NCBI GenBank assembly: GCA_027604185.1
Contig: JADGKB010000042.1
Span: forward strand, 1-64,000
DNA length: 64,000 nt
From: Boothiomyces macroporosus
Lineage: Eukaryota > Chytridiomycota > Chytridiomycetes > Rhizophydiales > Terramycetaceae
Direction: 5' to 3'
Shown: piece by piece, positions 11,746-21,204 of the stretch
Layout of the letters: each line of letters begins with the position of its first letter
Position numbering within the stretch: position 1 is the stretch's first letter
Translations under genes and position numbers: made by a program
The notes under the pieces: model-generated
Databases searched by the model: none
Told to the model about the DNA's origin: nothing
What the model saw: only the letters and a program-made list of their open reading frames with translations

Positions 11746-13393
11746 TTAATTAATTAGCTGGCATATCGCTACGGTTTTTACTTCTGGCTTGGGTTTTTGA
11801 GCATTAAAGTGCCAGTTTACCGCTTTGAGCTCTCCATATTTGAGTACTATACTCTCTGGATCTTGCTCTTCTAAATGTTTCAGAATATTGTAGAACGTGG
11901 ATTCTCTATTGTAAATATTTGAAAGTAGGAGCAGTAACTCGTAATGAATCTCTAGACATTCGCGTAATCTGATGTTGGAGTATTTGCAATTTTTTTGTGG
12001 TAAATTGAGTTTGATCGTCAACAGGATTATAAACGCAGATTCGAGGGTAATAACCGGATAGTATGTGTTCAAGTAGTCTAGCGATGACTGATTCTCCAAG
12101 ATGTAAGACATCACGCTTGCGTTTTCCACTGCTGCACCGACTGCGTTTGAAAAATGCATATCAAATAGAGTCTTTTTCTTGCATAATACAATTTTCAGGA
12201 TTTTCGGGTTCAGCACAGTGATTTCCAGATGATTAAAATAAATAAAAGTGTACAGTACAAGCCAGGTACTTTCGGGATTAGGTATATTTCTTGATCGCAC
12301 CCGTTCAATGTGATAATCAAAGACGCTTTTCACATTAAATTTGAATTCATTCAAAGAAGAAAGTATCGCCGCAAGTGTATAGCCACTAGGTTTTACCCCA
12401 CCTGAAAGCTCACTAAAGATGTATCGGTCGATTTGAATGTGTATTTTGTGAAGTATAACCTTGTACGCCTGAATGTCGTAGCCTTTGATGGTTGGTGTAA
12501 ACCACTCATTCCCAGACATAATATCTATTCCGGTGTAATCATTTGCAGAATGTGGTTCGTAGAACCCGAATTGCCTTGGCAGAAACACCTGGTTGTCACT
12601 GAATCCAATTATATCATTATTATTTATCCTGGACAGCGCATAAAATTGATACATAAACCACCATATTCTACGTATATTCTCCTTTTCTGTCTCGTCGCTT
12701 GTAATTTTGCTAATTCCTATTTCTGTATTCATTCCCAAGCATTTCGCCATTGTAACTGCATAGTTCAAATATAACAGATGATTGCCTTTCTGTAATCCTA
12801 GAGTTAATGATAAATACTGAATGAAGCTATTGAGATGTGGGTGAGAGTCAATACTGAAATCGGTGTACTTTCCGTTACAAAGGGGAAGCTGGATGCTCTA
12901 TCTAGATAGATGATTGCTAGCTCCACTCTGTTTAACACTCCGACGGGTGTGCGATCTATAAAGAATGCTCCAGTAGAGCACAACACATTTTTCAGGGGTT
13001 CAAATCCTAGTGCTGCTTTCCTTAAATAATCTTCTGATACATAATAATAATTCCAGTTAAACTTTTTGAAATACAACTCCATCAAGTAATCATGGTCGCT
13101 GAGAAACAGCAAATTCTGAAGTTTCTCCGAAAGCACAATTTCGTCATGCTCCACAGGAATTCGCTTTTCCCAAGGGTATTTGTATGGTACTATCAGTAGT
13201 ACTTCAAGTCTCCGTATCCGCTCTTCCCATTGCTTGATATCTGATAATTCTAATTTCCCTAATGTGTAGTGACAAAATGCATTTCTTGAAACACAGTAAC
13301 TGCAGGGATGCTGCCTGTTGCACTTTTTTTTCTAGCATATTAGAATATAACTACTCTTTGGATACACAAATCGCAGGTGACATTATATTTCAT
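11746..13393 (-). CDS. Zn2Cys6 zinc-cluster transcription factor 5
   Basis: Exons 13393..13355, 13331..12818, 12797..11746; introns 13332..13354 (23 nt, the longest micro-intron in the window) and 12798..12817 (20 nt); 534 residues. Zinc cluster CDLC-IQRKKK-C-NRQHP-CSYC-VSRNAF-C is intact. It is closest to TF6 in the cluster and linker (SYCVSRN, DIKQWEER). Conserved body: IRRIWWFMYQFYALSR, NDIIGF. Predicted nuclear regulator. No CGG/CCG inverted pair was found close upstream, unlike the other five. Confidence 0.92.
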
Positions 13394-13969
13394 TTAAAAA
13401 AGCAAAAAACCCATTGGCAATTCGTCAGGGAACGCGAAGTGGATATTGAAATCCGCCTGGAAAAATTGAACAATGTTGCCAAAAACCTTGACAAAAAAAC
13501 CAAATTTCAGCTAGAGAGAAAAGAGAACTGCCGCAAAATCTGATTTTCTTTTCTCTATTCAAAGCTGAGAACTTTGCAGGCAGTTTTTCGAAAGTTTAGC
13601 GATGGTTTGTTAAAAAAGTTTGCGGAAAATTGATACAGAAATATTTTTATAACAAGTTCCAGAATTATAACAAAATACCATTTAGGAGTTGTTCAGCCTG
13701 GACAGTGGGAATCCAAAATTTTCTTTGTTTCTTGATTTATTTCTGCATCTACTCCAGAATCCAGGATTTTCTTTACAAATAATTTTAATTCGATTCTGGC
13801 TCGATGTTTCCGACCCACAACAAAAATGAAAAACACTTGCCTAACATTCACGATCCTAACAGAACCATTTAAAATGCCGGCTCAAGTGTGAGATGTATAA
13901 ATAGTTCAAACCCAAGGAAAGATCACGGATCTCTGCAGCAAGTTCACGCTGTTTGATGGTACAAGTATT
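13394..13969. other. Intergenic between TF5 and TF6
   Basis: No supported gene; the short plus-strand open frame over 13262..13543 overlaps TF5 exons and has no family features. AT-rich; nothing recognised. Confidence 0.5.
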
Positions 13970-15614
13970 CTAATTTATTAACAGGCTAATATCTACTCTT
14001 TTTCTCTCCGGGATAGGTTTCTGGGGATTAAAGAGCCAGTTATTGGCTTTTAACTCACCATATCGGAGTGCCACATTTTCTACAGTAAAGTCTTGAAGGC
14101 TTTTCATTATATAATAGAATGTTGGCTCTCTGTTATATACTTTTGCGTGAACTAATAGGGCTTGCAAATGAATATCTAAAGCTGCCTGCAACTGACTTTG
14201 AGAGCGTTTGAATAGATTCGGTGGAAGGCACATCTTTTGTGAAATCAAAATTAGGAAAGCAGACTCTAAAACCAAGACTGGAAAGTAGGTGTTCAAGTGT
14301 TCAAATAACAATGGTTTTGCTAGGAATAGTTGTATAAGTTGAGCATTCACGATTGCAGCTTCAAGGGCATCATTAAAGTATATCCATCTATATGCAGCTT
14401 TTTTAACGAGGATGTGCTTGAGTAGTTTTGGATTAACTGCATTGATTTGCAAACAATTCATATGAATATTTGTAAATATGATCAAGCAAGTCTCGGTGGG
14501 GTTTGTTATCTCGTTTTTTACCATTCGAGCGATATGCTGTGCAAATATTCCACACACATTATAGATCAACTCTTTTATCGATGCAAAGATACATCCAAGA
14601 ATGTAGTTGCCATTTCTGCCGCTATTGCAAAGCTCGTGGAAGATATACTTGTCAATGTTTACACTTATTTTCGACACTATAACCCTATATGCATCAAAAC
14701 TTAAACCAGGCAAGCTTGAAGTGTACCAGCTTTCATTAGAAATAGAATCCATCATGTAGTAGTCACCAGATGTGTGAGAAAGCGTCCCGTCCAATGATTT
14801 TGGTAAGAAAACGCGATTATCTAGAGAAAGTATAGTTTCTTCATTATTCCTGGCTACTGAAAATGACTGAAAAATGTACCACCAAATCCTCCTGATATTT
14901 TCCTTTTCAATTTCGTTGCGGGCAATTCTTGATATCCCATCCTCTGTATTTATACCAATTTCCTTTGCAAGCAAAACTGCGAATTTAAAATATCGTTTTT
15001 CAGATCCTGTTCGTAGTCCTACTGTTAGAAAATGTTATACGAAAGCAAGTCACCGCAATGAAAATTAGTGTCAGGACGCCTTCAACAGAGGGCATAGCCA
15101 AGAACGGATAGCTAGCCGCCTTTTCTAGATATATATTGGCTAAAGCAAGGCGATTCTTTACCCCTGACGGAATATTCTCGGCGAACAGTGCGCCATTAGC
15201 GTAGAGAATGAATTTCAAGGGAGGAAACTTGGCACACACCTCCTTCAAGTACAGTTCAGACACAAAGTAGTAGTTCCAATTAAATCTCTTAAAGTACAAT
15301 TCCAATAGGTTGTCATAATCCCGTTCAAATAGCTCATTTTGCAGATTTTCAGGCAGATTAATCTCCATAACCTTACATGGAAACCTTCTTTCCCAATCAA
15401 ATTTGTATGGCACGATTAGTAAGAGCTCTAAACGGCGGATACGTTCTTCCCACTGTTTGATATCTGCTATCTCGATTTTCCCAAATGTGTAATTACAAAG
15501 CTCATTTCGAGAGACGCAGTAGCTGCACGGATTTTGACGATTGCACTTCTTTTTCTAATTTAGCATATTGATTACTCTTTGTATACATAAATCGCAAGTG
15601 GTATTTAGTTTCAT
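13970..15614 (-). CDS. Zn2Cys6 zinc-cluster transcription factor 6
   Basis: Exons 15614..15576, 15554..15041, 15018..13970; introns 15555..15575 (21 nt) and 15019..15040 (22 nt); 533 residues. Zinc cluster CDLC-IQRKKK-C-NRQNP-CSYC-VSRNEL-C. The second intron ends ...CTAACAGTAG and could be spliced at either AG (19 or 22 nt, both in frame). The 22-nt form restores the FRL seen in the paralogues and avoids an AG one base after the branch A. The body shares IRRIWWYIFQSFSVAR and RYGELKANNW with the family. A CGG...CCG pair (N9/N12) lies ~65 nt upstream of the ATG. Confidence 0.91.
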
Positions 15615-15953
15615 GAAAAAAGTATTAGTGAAAGGATTGCAGATCCCTGAACAAACACGACACACGAAAAATGACATCCGGAAACTATTCCCGCCGACCA
15701 ATTTCAACACATCCTCGTTTTAACTATGCTACAAATTACTACACACCGACCATTTCTGCGGAGAAGTTTTATCACTCATAAATATGCTAGTATTTATCTC
15801 TCACTCAGCTCGATCGTTCCCTATTAATTTTTTTACTATTACTCATAGGCCGCTTCTCCCACACCATCAGCCAATCAAATTCAGTTGGGACATGATTGAT
15901 GAAAAAGAAAAAATTTGACAGTCTGTAGTTTTATTGAGGAATACGTTTTTCAC
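15615..15953. other. Intergenic: TF6 promoter side and 3' side of GH16 copy 2
   Basis: No gene seen. It carries CGG-N9-CCG / CGG-N12-CCG inverted half-sites (15679..15696) and AT-rich runs. An inverted CCAAT (TTGGCTGA read on the minus strand) lies near 15870..15876. Confidence 0.5.
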
Positions 15954-16970
15954 TTAGCATTGCTTGTAAACTTTAACCCAGTCGATAGCCAATGCACCAG
16001 TATTGTCGGTAGGCCAAGTTGGCATCCATTGTCCTCTTGCGTTCCAGAAATCCAAGCTGGCAGTTTGAGTAGTAGCAGACCATGGTCTGGTTCCGTCAGC
16101 TGGGAAGAAGTCGGACATTCCACCGACTGCAACGTTCATGATCAAATAAAATTCTTGGTCGAACGGAGCACTTGGGTGGGTAGCTGGCCATGGGTTGGCA
16201 ACATTTCCAAAGTTTCCTTTCTGGAACATGTTCTTTGTATCTACACTTAAAACTACGTTGGATGGATCGTCGACGTAAGTAACAATGTTGGTAGAGTTCC
16301 ATTGCAATCCAAAGACGTGAAAGTCGTCAGCAAAAGTTCCATTTGGAAGAGTGTAAGTTTGATGAGTTAATTTGTAACCGTTGTGGAAGTAATCTGGACC
16401 CCAGTGCAAAGTAGAGCCCATTTGGTTGTATCCGCCGTGAGGATAGTTGACTCCGTTTCCTCTGGCTTCCATGATATCGATTTCTCCAGATACCGGCCAA
16501 GTTCCGTACTTGTTGTCGCGAGGCATCAACCAGATGGCTGGCCACTTCCAGTCGCCCTTTGGAAGCCTAGCACGGACTTCCAACTTGCCGTACTTCATTG
16601 AGACAGTGTTCTTGGTTCTAATCAACGCAGATTGGATGGGGTTGATGATGTTTGCGCCGTTGGATTGACGGGAGCATCCATAGAAAGCATTGTTGGTGCA
16701 TCCGTCGTTCCACAAGTCCAATGAGCCTCCGTTCAACATAGGGCCAAGGCCAATTCTATCAGCAGTGTAAGTAGGGTTGATGTAGAGGATGCCGTTTTCG
16801 GTGTAAGAGTTTGTTCTATTGTTTGTATAGTATTCGAATTCCCAGTTACCGCCACCAGACAAGGTAATATCGTGTTGCCAGACCTTGGTGTCCAAGATAT
16901 CATTGAAGTCATCAGTGAAGGTTGGGCAGTAGTTGACAGCAGAAACAACTTGCAAGAGTAAAGTTAGCAT
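15954..16970 (-). CDS. GH16 endo-beta-1,3-glucanase-like protein, copy 2
   Basis: Intact, intronless, 338 residues. A short hydrophobic signal peptide (MLTLLLQVVSA) precedes NYCPTFTDDFNDILD. The laminarinase-type N-terminal block GGGNWEFEYYTNNRTNSY is followed by the catalytic GEIDIMEARG motif and a Trp-rich cleft. Predicted to be secreted and to cut or bind beta-1,3-glucan, either the cell's own wall or a food/host wall. It is nearly identical to the partial copy at the left window edge and to copy 3. A TATAAATA box lies only 31-38 nt before the ATG. Base composition is more GC-rich than the flanking factors, as expected for a highly expressed gene. Confidence 0.95.
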   Translation of the reverse strand: MLTLLLQVVSAVNYCPTFTDDFNDILDTKVWQHDITLSGGGNWEFEYYTNNRTNSYTENGILYINPTYTADRIGLGPMLNGGSLDLWNDGCTNNAFYGCSRQSNGANIINPIQSALIRTKNTVSMKYGKLEVRARLPKGDWKWPAIWLMPRDNKYGTWPVSGEIDIMEARGNGVNYPHGGYNQMGSTLHWGPDYFHNGYKLTHQTYTLPNGTFADDFHVFGLQWNSTNIVTYVDDPSNVVLSVDTKNMFQKGNFGNVANPWPATHPSAPFDQEFYLIMNVAVGGMSDFFPADGTRPWSATTQTASLDFWNARGQWMPTWPTDNTGALAIDWVKVYKQC

Positions 16971-17815
16971 TTATGAATGGAGCATTCAAGTTGCATACCG
17001 TATTTATACCTTTTCGTCGGGGAATGGACATGACATTTGCAATATATCAGGTGAGCAAAAAGAACGGTCAGAGAGGTTTACTGCTTCGGATAAATGAATT
17101 AGATATTCATCTATATTTAGTAGTAACGTTGGTAGAAATTTATTCGTGGTGTTAACATTTTGGACGATCCCAAACTGGAATTGATCGTTTCTATCTAATC
17201 GAATAGTTCTATTATTGGAAAAGCCGCGAAATCTCAATTAAGCCTAATTAGGCTATTGCAAGATGCACAGTTGCAAGATAAAAGAATGCCGAGCGCTTTT
17301 CATAAAGGAATGTTTTTCCAAGGTCATTTGACGAGCTCATAATTCCGAAATCGCATGACATTGTATAGCCTAAATGTATCTACAATTGGATCATAGCGCT
17401 CCACAAACACGTCAAATGTTTTTGATTGATGGAAAGGGTTCCAGAGCGCTGTATAATTACTATATTTTACCCACAGTGTCTTTTGTAAAGACATTTTTAA
17501 CTGAGTTTTAACAGTTGCAATCATAGAGGTTATCTCTAACTCCAAGTACCAGTTCATTAGGACATAGTCTAGATTGTTTTTATTAGATTGCTGAATATGC
17601 GACGAACGTAAGGATTTTCTTTAGTGGTATGAAATTGTCGTTTAGGAACATTTAAGACATGGTTAATCTAATCGTTTTCACTACAACTCAATTAGGCTAT
17701 TTCAATTACTGTACAACTCCAAATCTTTATAAAGCACTTTTTTGTAGAATAATAAGAATATCAAGTGCATTTAATGGTATTTATTTCACAATTTTATAAA
17801 TTCAAAATGGGGTAC
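16971..17815. other. Intergenic between GH16 copies 2 and 3
   Basis: No supported gene in 845 nt; the short open frames (for example minus 17004..17237 and 17324..17557) lack family features. It contains the TATA box of copy 2, the 12-nt palindrome GCCTAATTAGGC (17242..17253), and a second AATTAGGCTATT near 17688..17701. Confidence 0.5.
17001..17008 (-). promoter_or_regulatory. TATA box of GH16 copy 2
   Basis: TATAAATA on the minus strand, first T 38 nt before the A of the ATG. The same GGTATAAATAC core precedes copy 3. Confidence 0.7.
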
Positions 17816-18838
17816 TTAGCACTGTTGATATACTTTAACCCAGTCGACAGCCAATGCACCAGTGTTGTCGGTAGGCCAAGTTGGCATCCATTGTCCTCTT
17901 GCGTTCCAGAAATCCAAGCTGGCAGTTTGAGTAGTAGCAGACCATGGTCTGGTTCCGTCAGCTGGGAAGAAGTCGGACATTCCACCGACTGCAACGTTCA
18001 TGATCAAATAAAATTCTTGGTCGAACGGAGCACTTGGGTGGGTAGCTGGCCATGGGTTGGCAACATTTCCAAAGTTTCCTCTTGGGAACAAGTTGACGGT
18101 GTTGACATTGAGAACAACGTTGGAAGGGTCATCGACATAGGTGATGATGTTGGTGGAGTTCCAGAGCAATCCAAAGACGTGGAAGTCGTCAGCAAAAGTT
18201 CCACTTGCAAGAGTGTAAGTTTGGTGGGTTTGTGCAAAGCCGTTGTGGAAGAAGTCTGGACCCCAGTGCAAAGTAGAGCCCATTTGGTTGTATCCGCCGT
18301 GAGGATAGTTGACTCCGTTTCCTCTGGCTTCCATGATATCGATTTCTCCAGATACCGGCCAAGTTCCGTACTTGTTGTCGCGAGGCATCAACCAGATGGC
18401 TGGCCACTTCCAGTCACCCTTTGGAAGCCTAGCACGGACTTCCAACTTGCCGTACTTCATTGAGACAGTGTTCTTGGTTCTAATCAACGCAGATTGGATG
18501 GGGTTGATGATGTTTGCGCCGTTGGATTGACGGGAGCATCCATAGAAAGCATTGTTGGTGCATCCGTCGTTCCACAAGTCCAATGAGCCTCCGTTCAACA
18601 TAGGGCCAAGGCCAATTCTATCGGCAGTGTAGGTTGGATTGATGTAGAGGATACCGTTTTGAGTGTAAGAGTTTGTTCTATTGTTTGTATAGTATTCGAA
18701 TTCCCAGTTACCACCGCCAGACATTGTAATATCGTGTTGCCAGACTGAAGTGTCCAAGATATCATTGAAATCATCAGTGAAAGTTGGGCAGTAGTTGGCG
18801 GCCTGCGCGAGAACGGTATGAAGTAAAAGATGTAACAT
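17816..18838 (-). CDS. GH16 endo-beta-1,3-glucanase-like protein, copy 3
   Basis: Intact, intronless, 340 residues. Signal peptide MLHLLLHTVLAQA precedes NYCPTFTDDFND; the GEIDIMEARG catalytic motif is intact. Against copy 2 the gene is a mosaic: the 5' half and the last ~250 nt are almost base-identical, while a central patch (about 18080..18260) is clearly diverged (DFFHNGFAQTHQ versus DYFHNGYKLTHQ). That pattern suggests gene conversion. Secreted glucanase role as for copy 2. A TATAAATA box lies 27-34 nt before the ATG. Confidence 0.95.
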   Translation of the reverse strand: MLHLLLHTVLAQAANYCPTFTDDFNDILDTSVWQHDITMSGGGNWEFEYYTNNRTNSYTQNGILYINPTYTADRIGLGPMLNGGSLDLWNDGCTNNAFYGCSRQSNGANIINPIQSALIRTKNTVSMKYGKLEVRARLPKGDWKWPAIWLMPRDNKYGTWPVSGEIDIMEARGNGVNYPHGGYNQMGSTLHWGPDFFHNGFAQTHQTYTLASGTFADDFHVFGLLWNSTNIITYVDDPSNVVLNVNTVNLFPRGNFGNVANPWPATHPSAPFDQEFYLIMNVAVGGMSDFFPADGTRPWSATTQTASLDFWNARGQWMPTWPTDNTGALAVDWVKVYQQC

Positions 18839-19509
18839 ATGATAAGAAGAATGTATTTAGGCTGTATTTATACCGTTTCCACTTTGGTTAGCATGACAAT
18901 TTTCTTGGATCATGTGAGTTAACGGACAGGAAAGGCAACGATTTTTTTTTGCACAATTGAATGAACAAAGACTGTTGGAATAATCAGCCAAGTTCGCCTC
19001 TCAATCGCGCATGATTATTCCAAGTTTTGCCACATTAATATTGCTTCCACCGATATGGTAGTCAATGAAACCAAATTCGCTATACCTATTTACTGTCTGT
19101 TGGAAATTTTAGCCTAAATTTTCCATTCTTAGCACACCCGTGAAAGAAAGCCCGATTTCCATCAGTGGAAAGAAATTGGTTGATCTCAAATCACAAGACT
19201 GTTCAAGTAAACGATTCCGAATGCTTTTGTTTAGCCTGAATACGCCAAGCCATGTTGAGCTCAACACATGATTATAAGAACTTACTCCACATGATCCTTA
19301 AGGATTGCATTGCCTCAAAAGTAGTACAACGAACTTGCTCTTAAGTGGACCGTACTCTCCTGCGAGATGAAAGATTCACTTGATCAGATGAATTAGAACA
19401 ATCTAAAGAAATAGATTCGCATACCCCATCTCAATATACTTTGTTGATAGACAATTACTAATCTTATAAAACACAGTAGATTAATAAGAAGTGGATTATA
19501 TTAATCAAT
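18839..19509. other. Intergenic: GH16 copy 3 promoter region and SYF2 3' flank
   Basis: No gene seen. It contains the copy 3 TATA box (18865..18872) and a perfect 12-nt inverted repeat, TTGGAATAATCA (18975..18986) and TGATTATTCCAA (19012..19023), separated by 25 nt. The rest is featureless to my reading. Confidence 0.55.
18865..18872 (-). promoter_or_regulatory. TATA box of GH16 copy 3
   Basis: TATAAATA on the minus strand, first T 34 nt before the A of the ATG. It is embedded in the same GGTATAAATAC core as copy 2. Confidence 0.7.
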
Positions 19510-20171
19510 TTACAATGCAGTTCCTCTTTCGAAACTTGCTTTGATTTCACCAGTAAATTTACCATACGCTCTTTCGATTTTCTTGTTGAAGCGCATGTTA
19601 CGCTCATTGATAAACGTAACTTCTTCATCCTCATTATGCGCTCTTCTTCTACTAAAGTTGCCGCGCTTATTCCTCAAGTCTTCAACATGAGCCACCAATT
19701 TATTGATCCCTCTTTCTGTAGGTTTATTGCCCATCCCATGAGTTAGAGAATTTGCCGATCTGTAAAACTCTTCCTCCTCTTCTTTTCGCTGATTATACAA
19801 GTTCAAGTCTGGGGCAAAATCTTGAATCTCCTTGTTGTATTTCTTTTGAGCAATTTGAGTGAAATCCGTAAATCCAAAGTCTTTTTTTCGTTCTCTTTCT
19901 TGCTGTTTCTCATTCCATTTTTCCACGTCTTCAATGGTATATTTCAAATTATCCACTCGCTCCAAGTCAATACCTACTGTTAGTATTAGTAACCTCTGCT
20001 CTGGAATTCCTGCTCTTGGAGAAGCTCTTCGGCTTGCCTTCTTTTTCGCTGCTGTTTAGCAGACTCTTGCTGTAGAACGACAACCTCCTTGACTGCCTTC
20101 TTGTTCAATTCCTTGGCAATTTTCCTCTTTTCCTTCAGCTCTTTTAATTTTTGTAATTTCAGATCCGACAT
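19510..20171 (-). CDS. SYF2: Pre-mRNA splicing factor SYF2
   Basis: Exons 20171..19994 and 19973..19510, intron 19974..19993 (20 nt), 213 residues. Family hallmarks: an N-terminal basic coiled coil (LKELKEKRKIAKEL), the GIDLERVDNLKYTIEDVEKW segment, FAPDLNLYNQR, and the C-terminal FNKKIERAYGKFTGEIKASFERGTAL. SYF2 is a Prp19/NTC-associated spliceosome component acting in the nucleus. The intron ends TAACAGTAG; the first AG would give an in-frame stop, so the second is used. Its start codon is only 23 bp from the divergent RRM gene start. Confidence 0.95.
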
Positions 20172-20194
20172 TTTTTTTACAAATTGAAAATCAA

Positions 20195-21019
20195 ATGGAA
20201 AGAGAATTTCCTCAAAGGAAGGATGACCGATTTGAAAAATCAGAGAGACATGATCGGTATTCTGACAGAGACAGACACGAGAGAAGAGACCATGAAGACC
20301 GCCGTTATGGGGGTGTTGATGAAAGAGCTGATAGGAGACATGATTCACGAGACCACAGAGATTCTAGGGACAGTAGAGATGACAGATATCGCGACAGAGA
20401 TACCAGGGATCATAGGGAATACCGAGACGATAAAAGAGACCGGGATCAAAGAGATTCAAGAGACTCTAGAGATTCAAGAAGTCACAGATATGACCATGAA
20501 TCTAGAGATGGCAGATATCATAATGAATTCAGAGACCGTAAAGACCATGAATCCAGAGATACTACAAAGAAACCATTCGTAGATAAATTCTCTACACCAG
20601 TGCATGATCCTACCAGCGGTATTTTGTACTAATCCAGATAAGTCTGCAGATACTATTTACATTTCCGGCTTGCCACAATCAGTTACAGAACAGTCATTGT
20701 GTAAATATTTTGGTTCAGTGGGTGTGATTAAAGTACATTAAATTTAACTAGATTGACAAGCGTACTGACAAACCTAGGGTTTGGATCTATAAAGATAAAC
20801 AGACCGGTAAAGTAAAGGGAGATGCAACAGTTACTTATAGCGACCCTTCAGCTAGCGATGGAGCTATAAATTGGTTTGATGGTAATAATTATTAATGCAG
20901 GTAAACCATTTGAAGGGCATATACTTAAAGTTGAAAAAGCCACTCAAAAGCCTCCTCCAGCGGGTGGATGGAAGACGAATACTCGTGGTAGAGGAAGAGG
21001 TAGAGGAGGTTTCAGATAA
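20195..21019 (+). CDS. RRM protein with Arg/Asp-rich N-terminus (FUS/TAF15-like)
   Basis: Join 20195..20618, 20638..20732, 20752..20881, 20901..21019 (three 19-nt introns); 255 residues. The N-terminal half (residues ~1-140) is an Arg/Asp/Glu-rich disordered region with RDSRDSRD repeats. Then comes one RRM beginning TIYISGLPQSVTEQSLCKYF and including KGDATVTYSDPSASDGAINWFDG, a FET-type RRM. It ends in an RGG-like tail (NTRGRGRGRGGFR). A nuclear RNA-binding role in splicing or transcription is inferred from domain order. It is transcribed divergently from SYF2 across a 23-bp gap. Confidence 0.9.
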
Positions 21020-21204
21020 TATATTATCGCATATATTTGCTTTATTTAAATTCACGCGGATATATTTGCTTAATCAGAGTATATTTTCTCTTTAATCTGG
21101 ATGTGTTTTCAGCCCACAGGTCTTTAATCCATAGTTATTTACATTCACTCTCGTGTAATATCATTATGAATGTTGTTCCATTGAATAATTCGTTAAATTG
21201 TAAA

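Noticed and set aside
17324..17557. 77-codon minus-strand frame between GH16 copies
   Set aside because: No domain features and no support from neighbours; possibly a decayed fragment but not provable.
17765..18463. 232-codon plus-strand open frame opposite GH16 copy 3 (and similar ones opposite the other copies)
   Set aside because: It is antisense to a conserved, intact glucanase gene; the same shadow frames occur at all three copies because of their codon bias.
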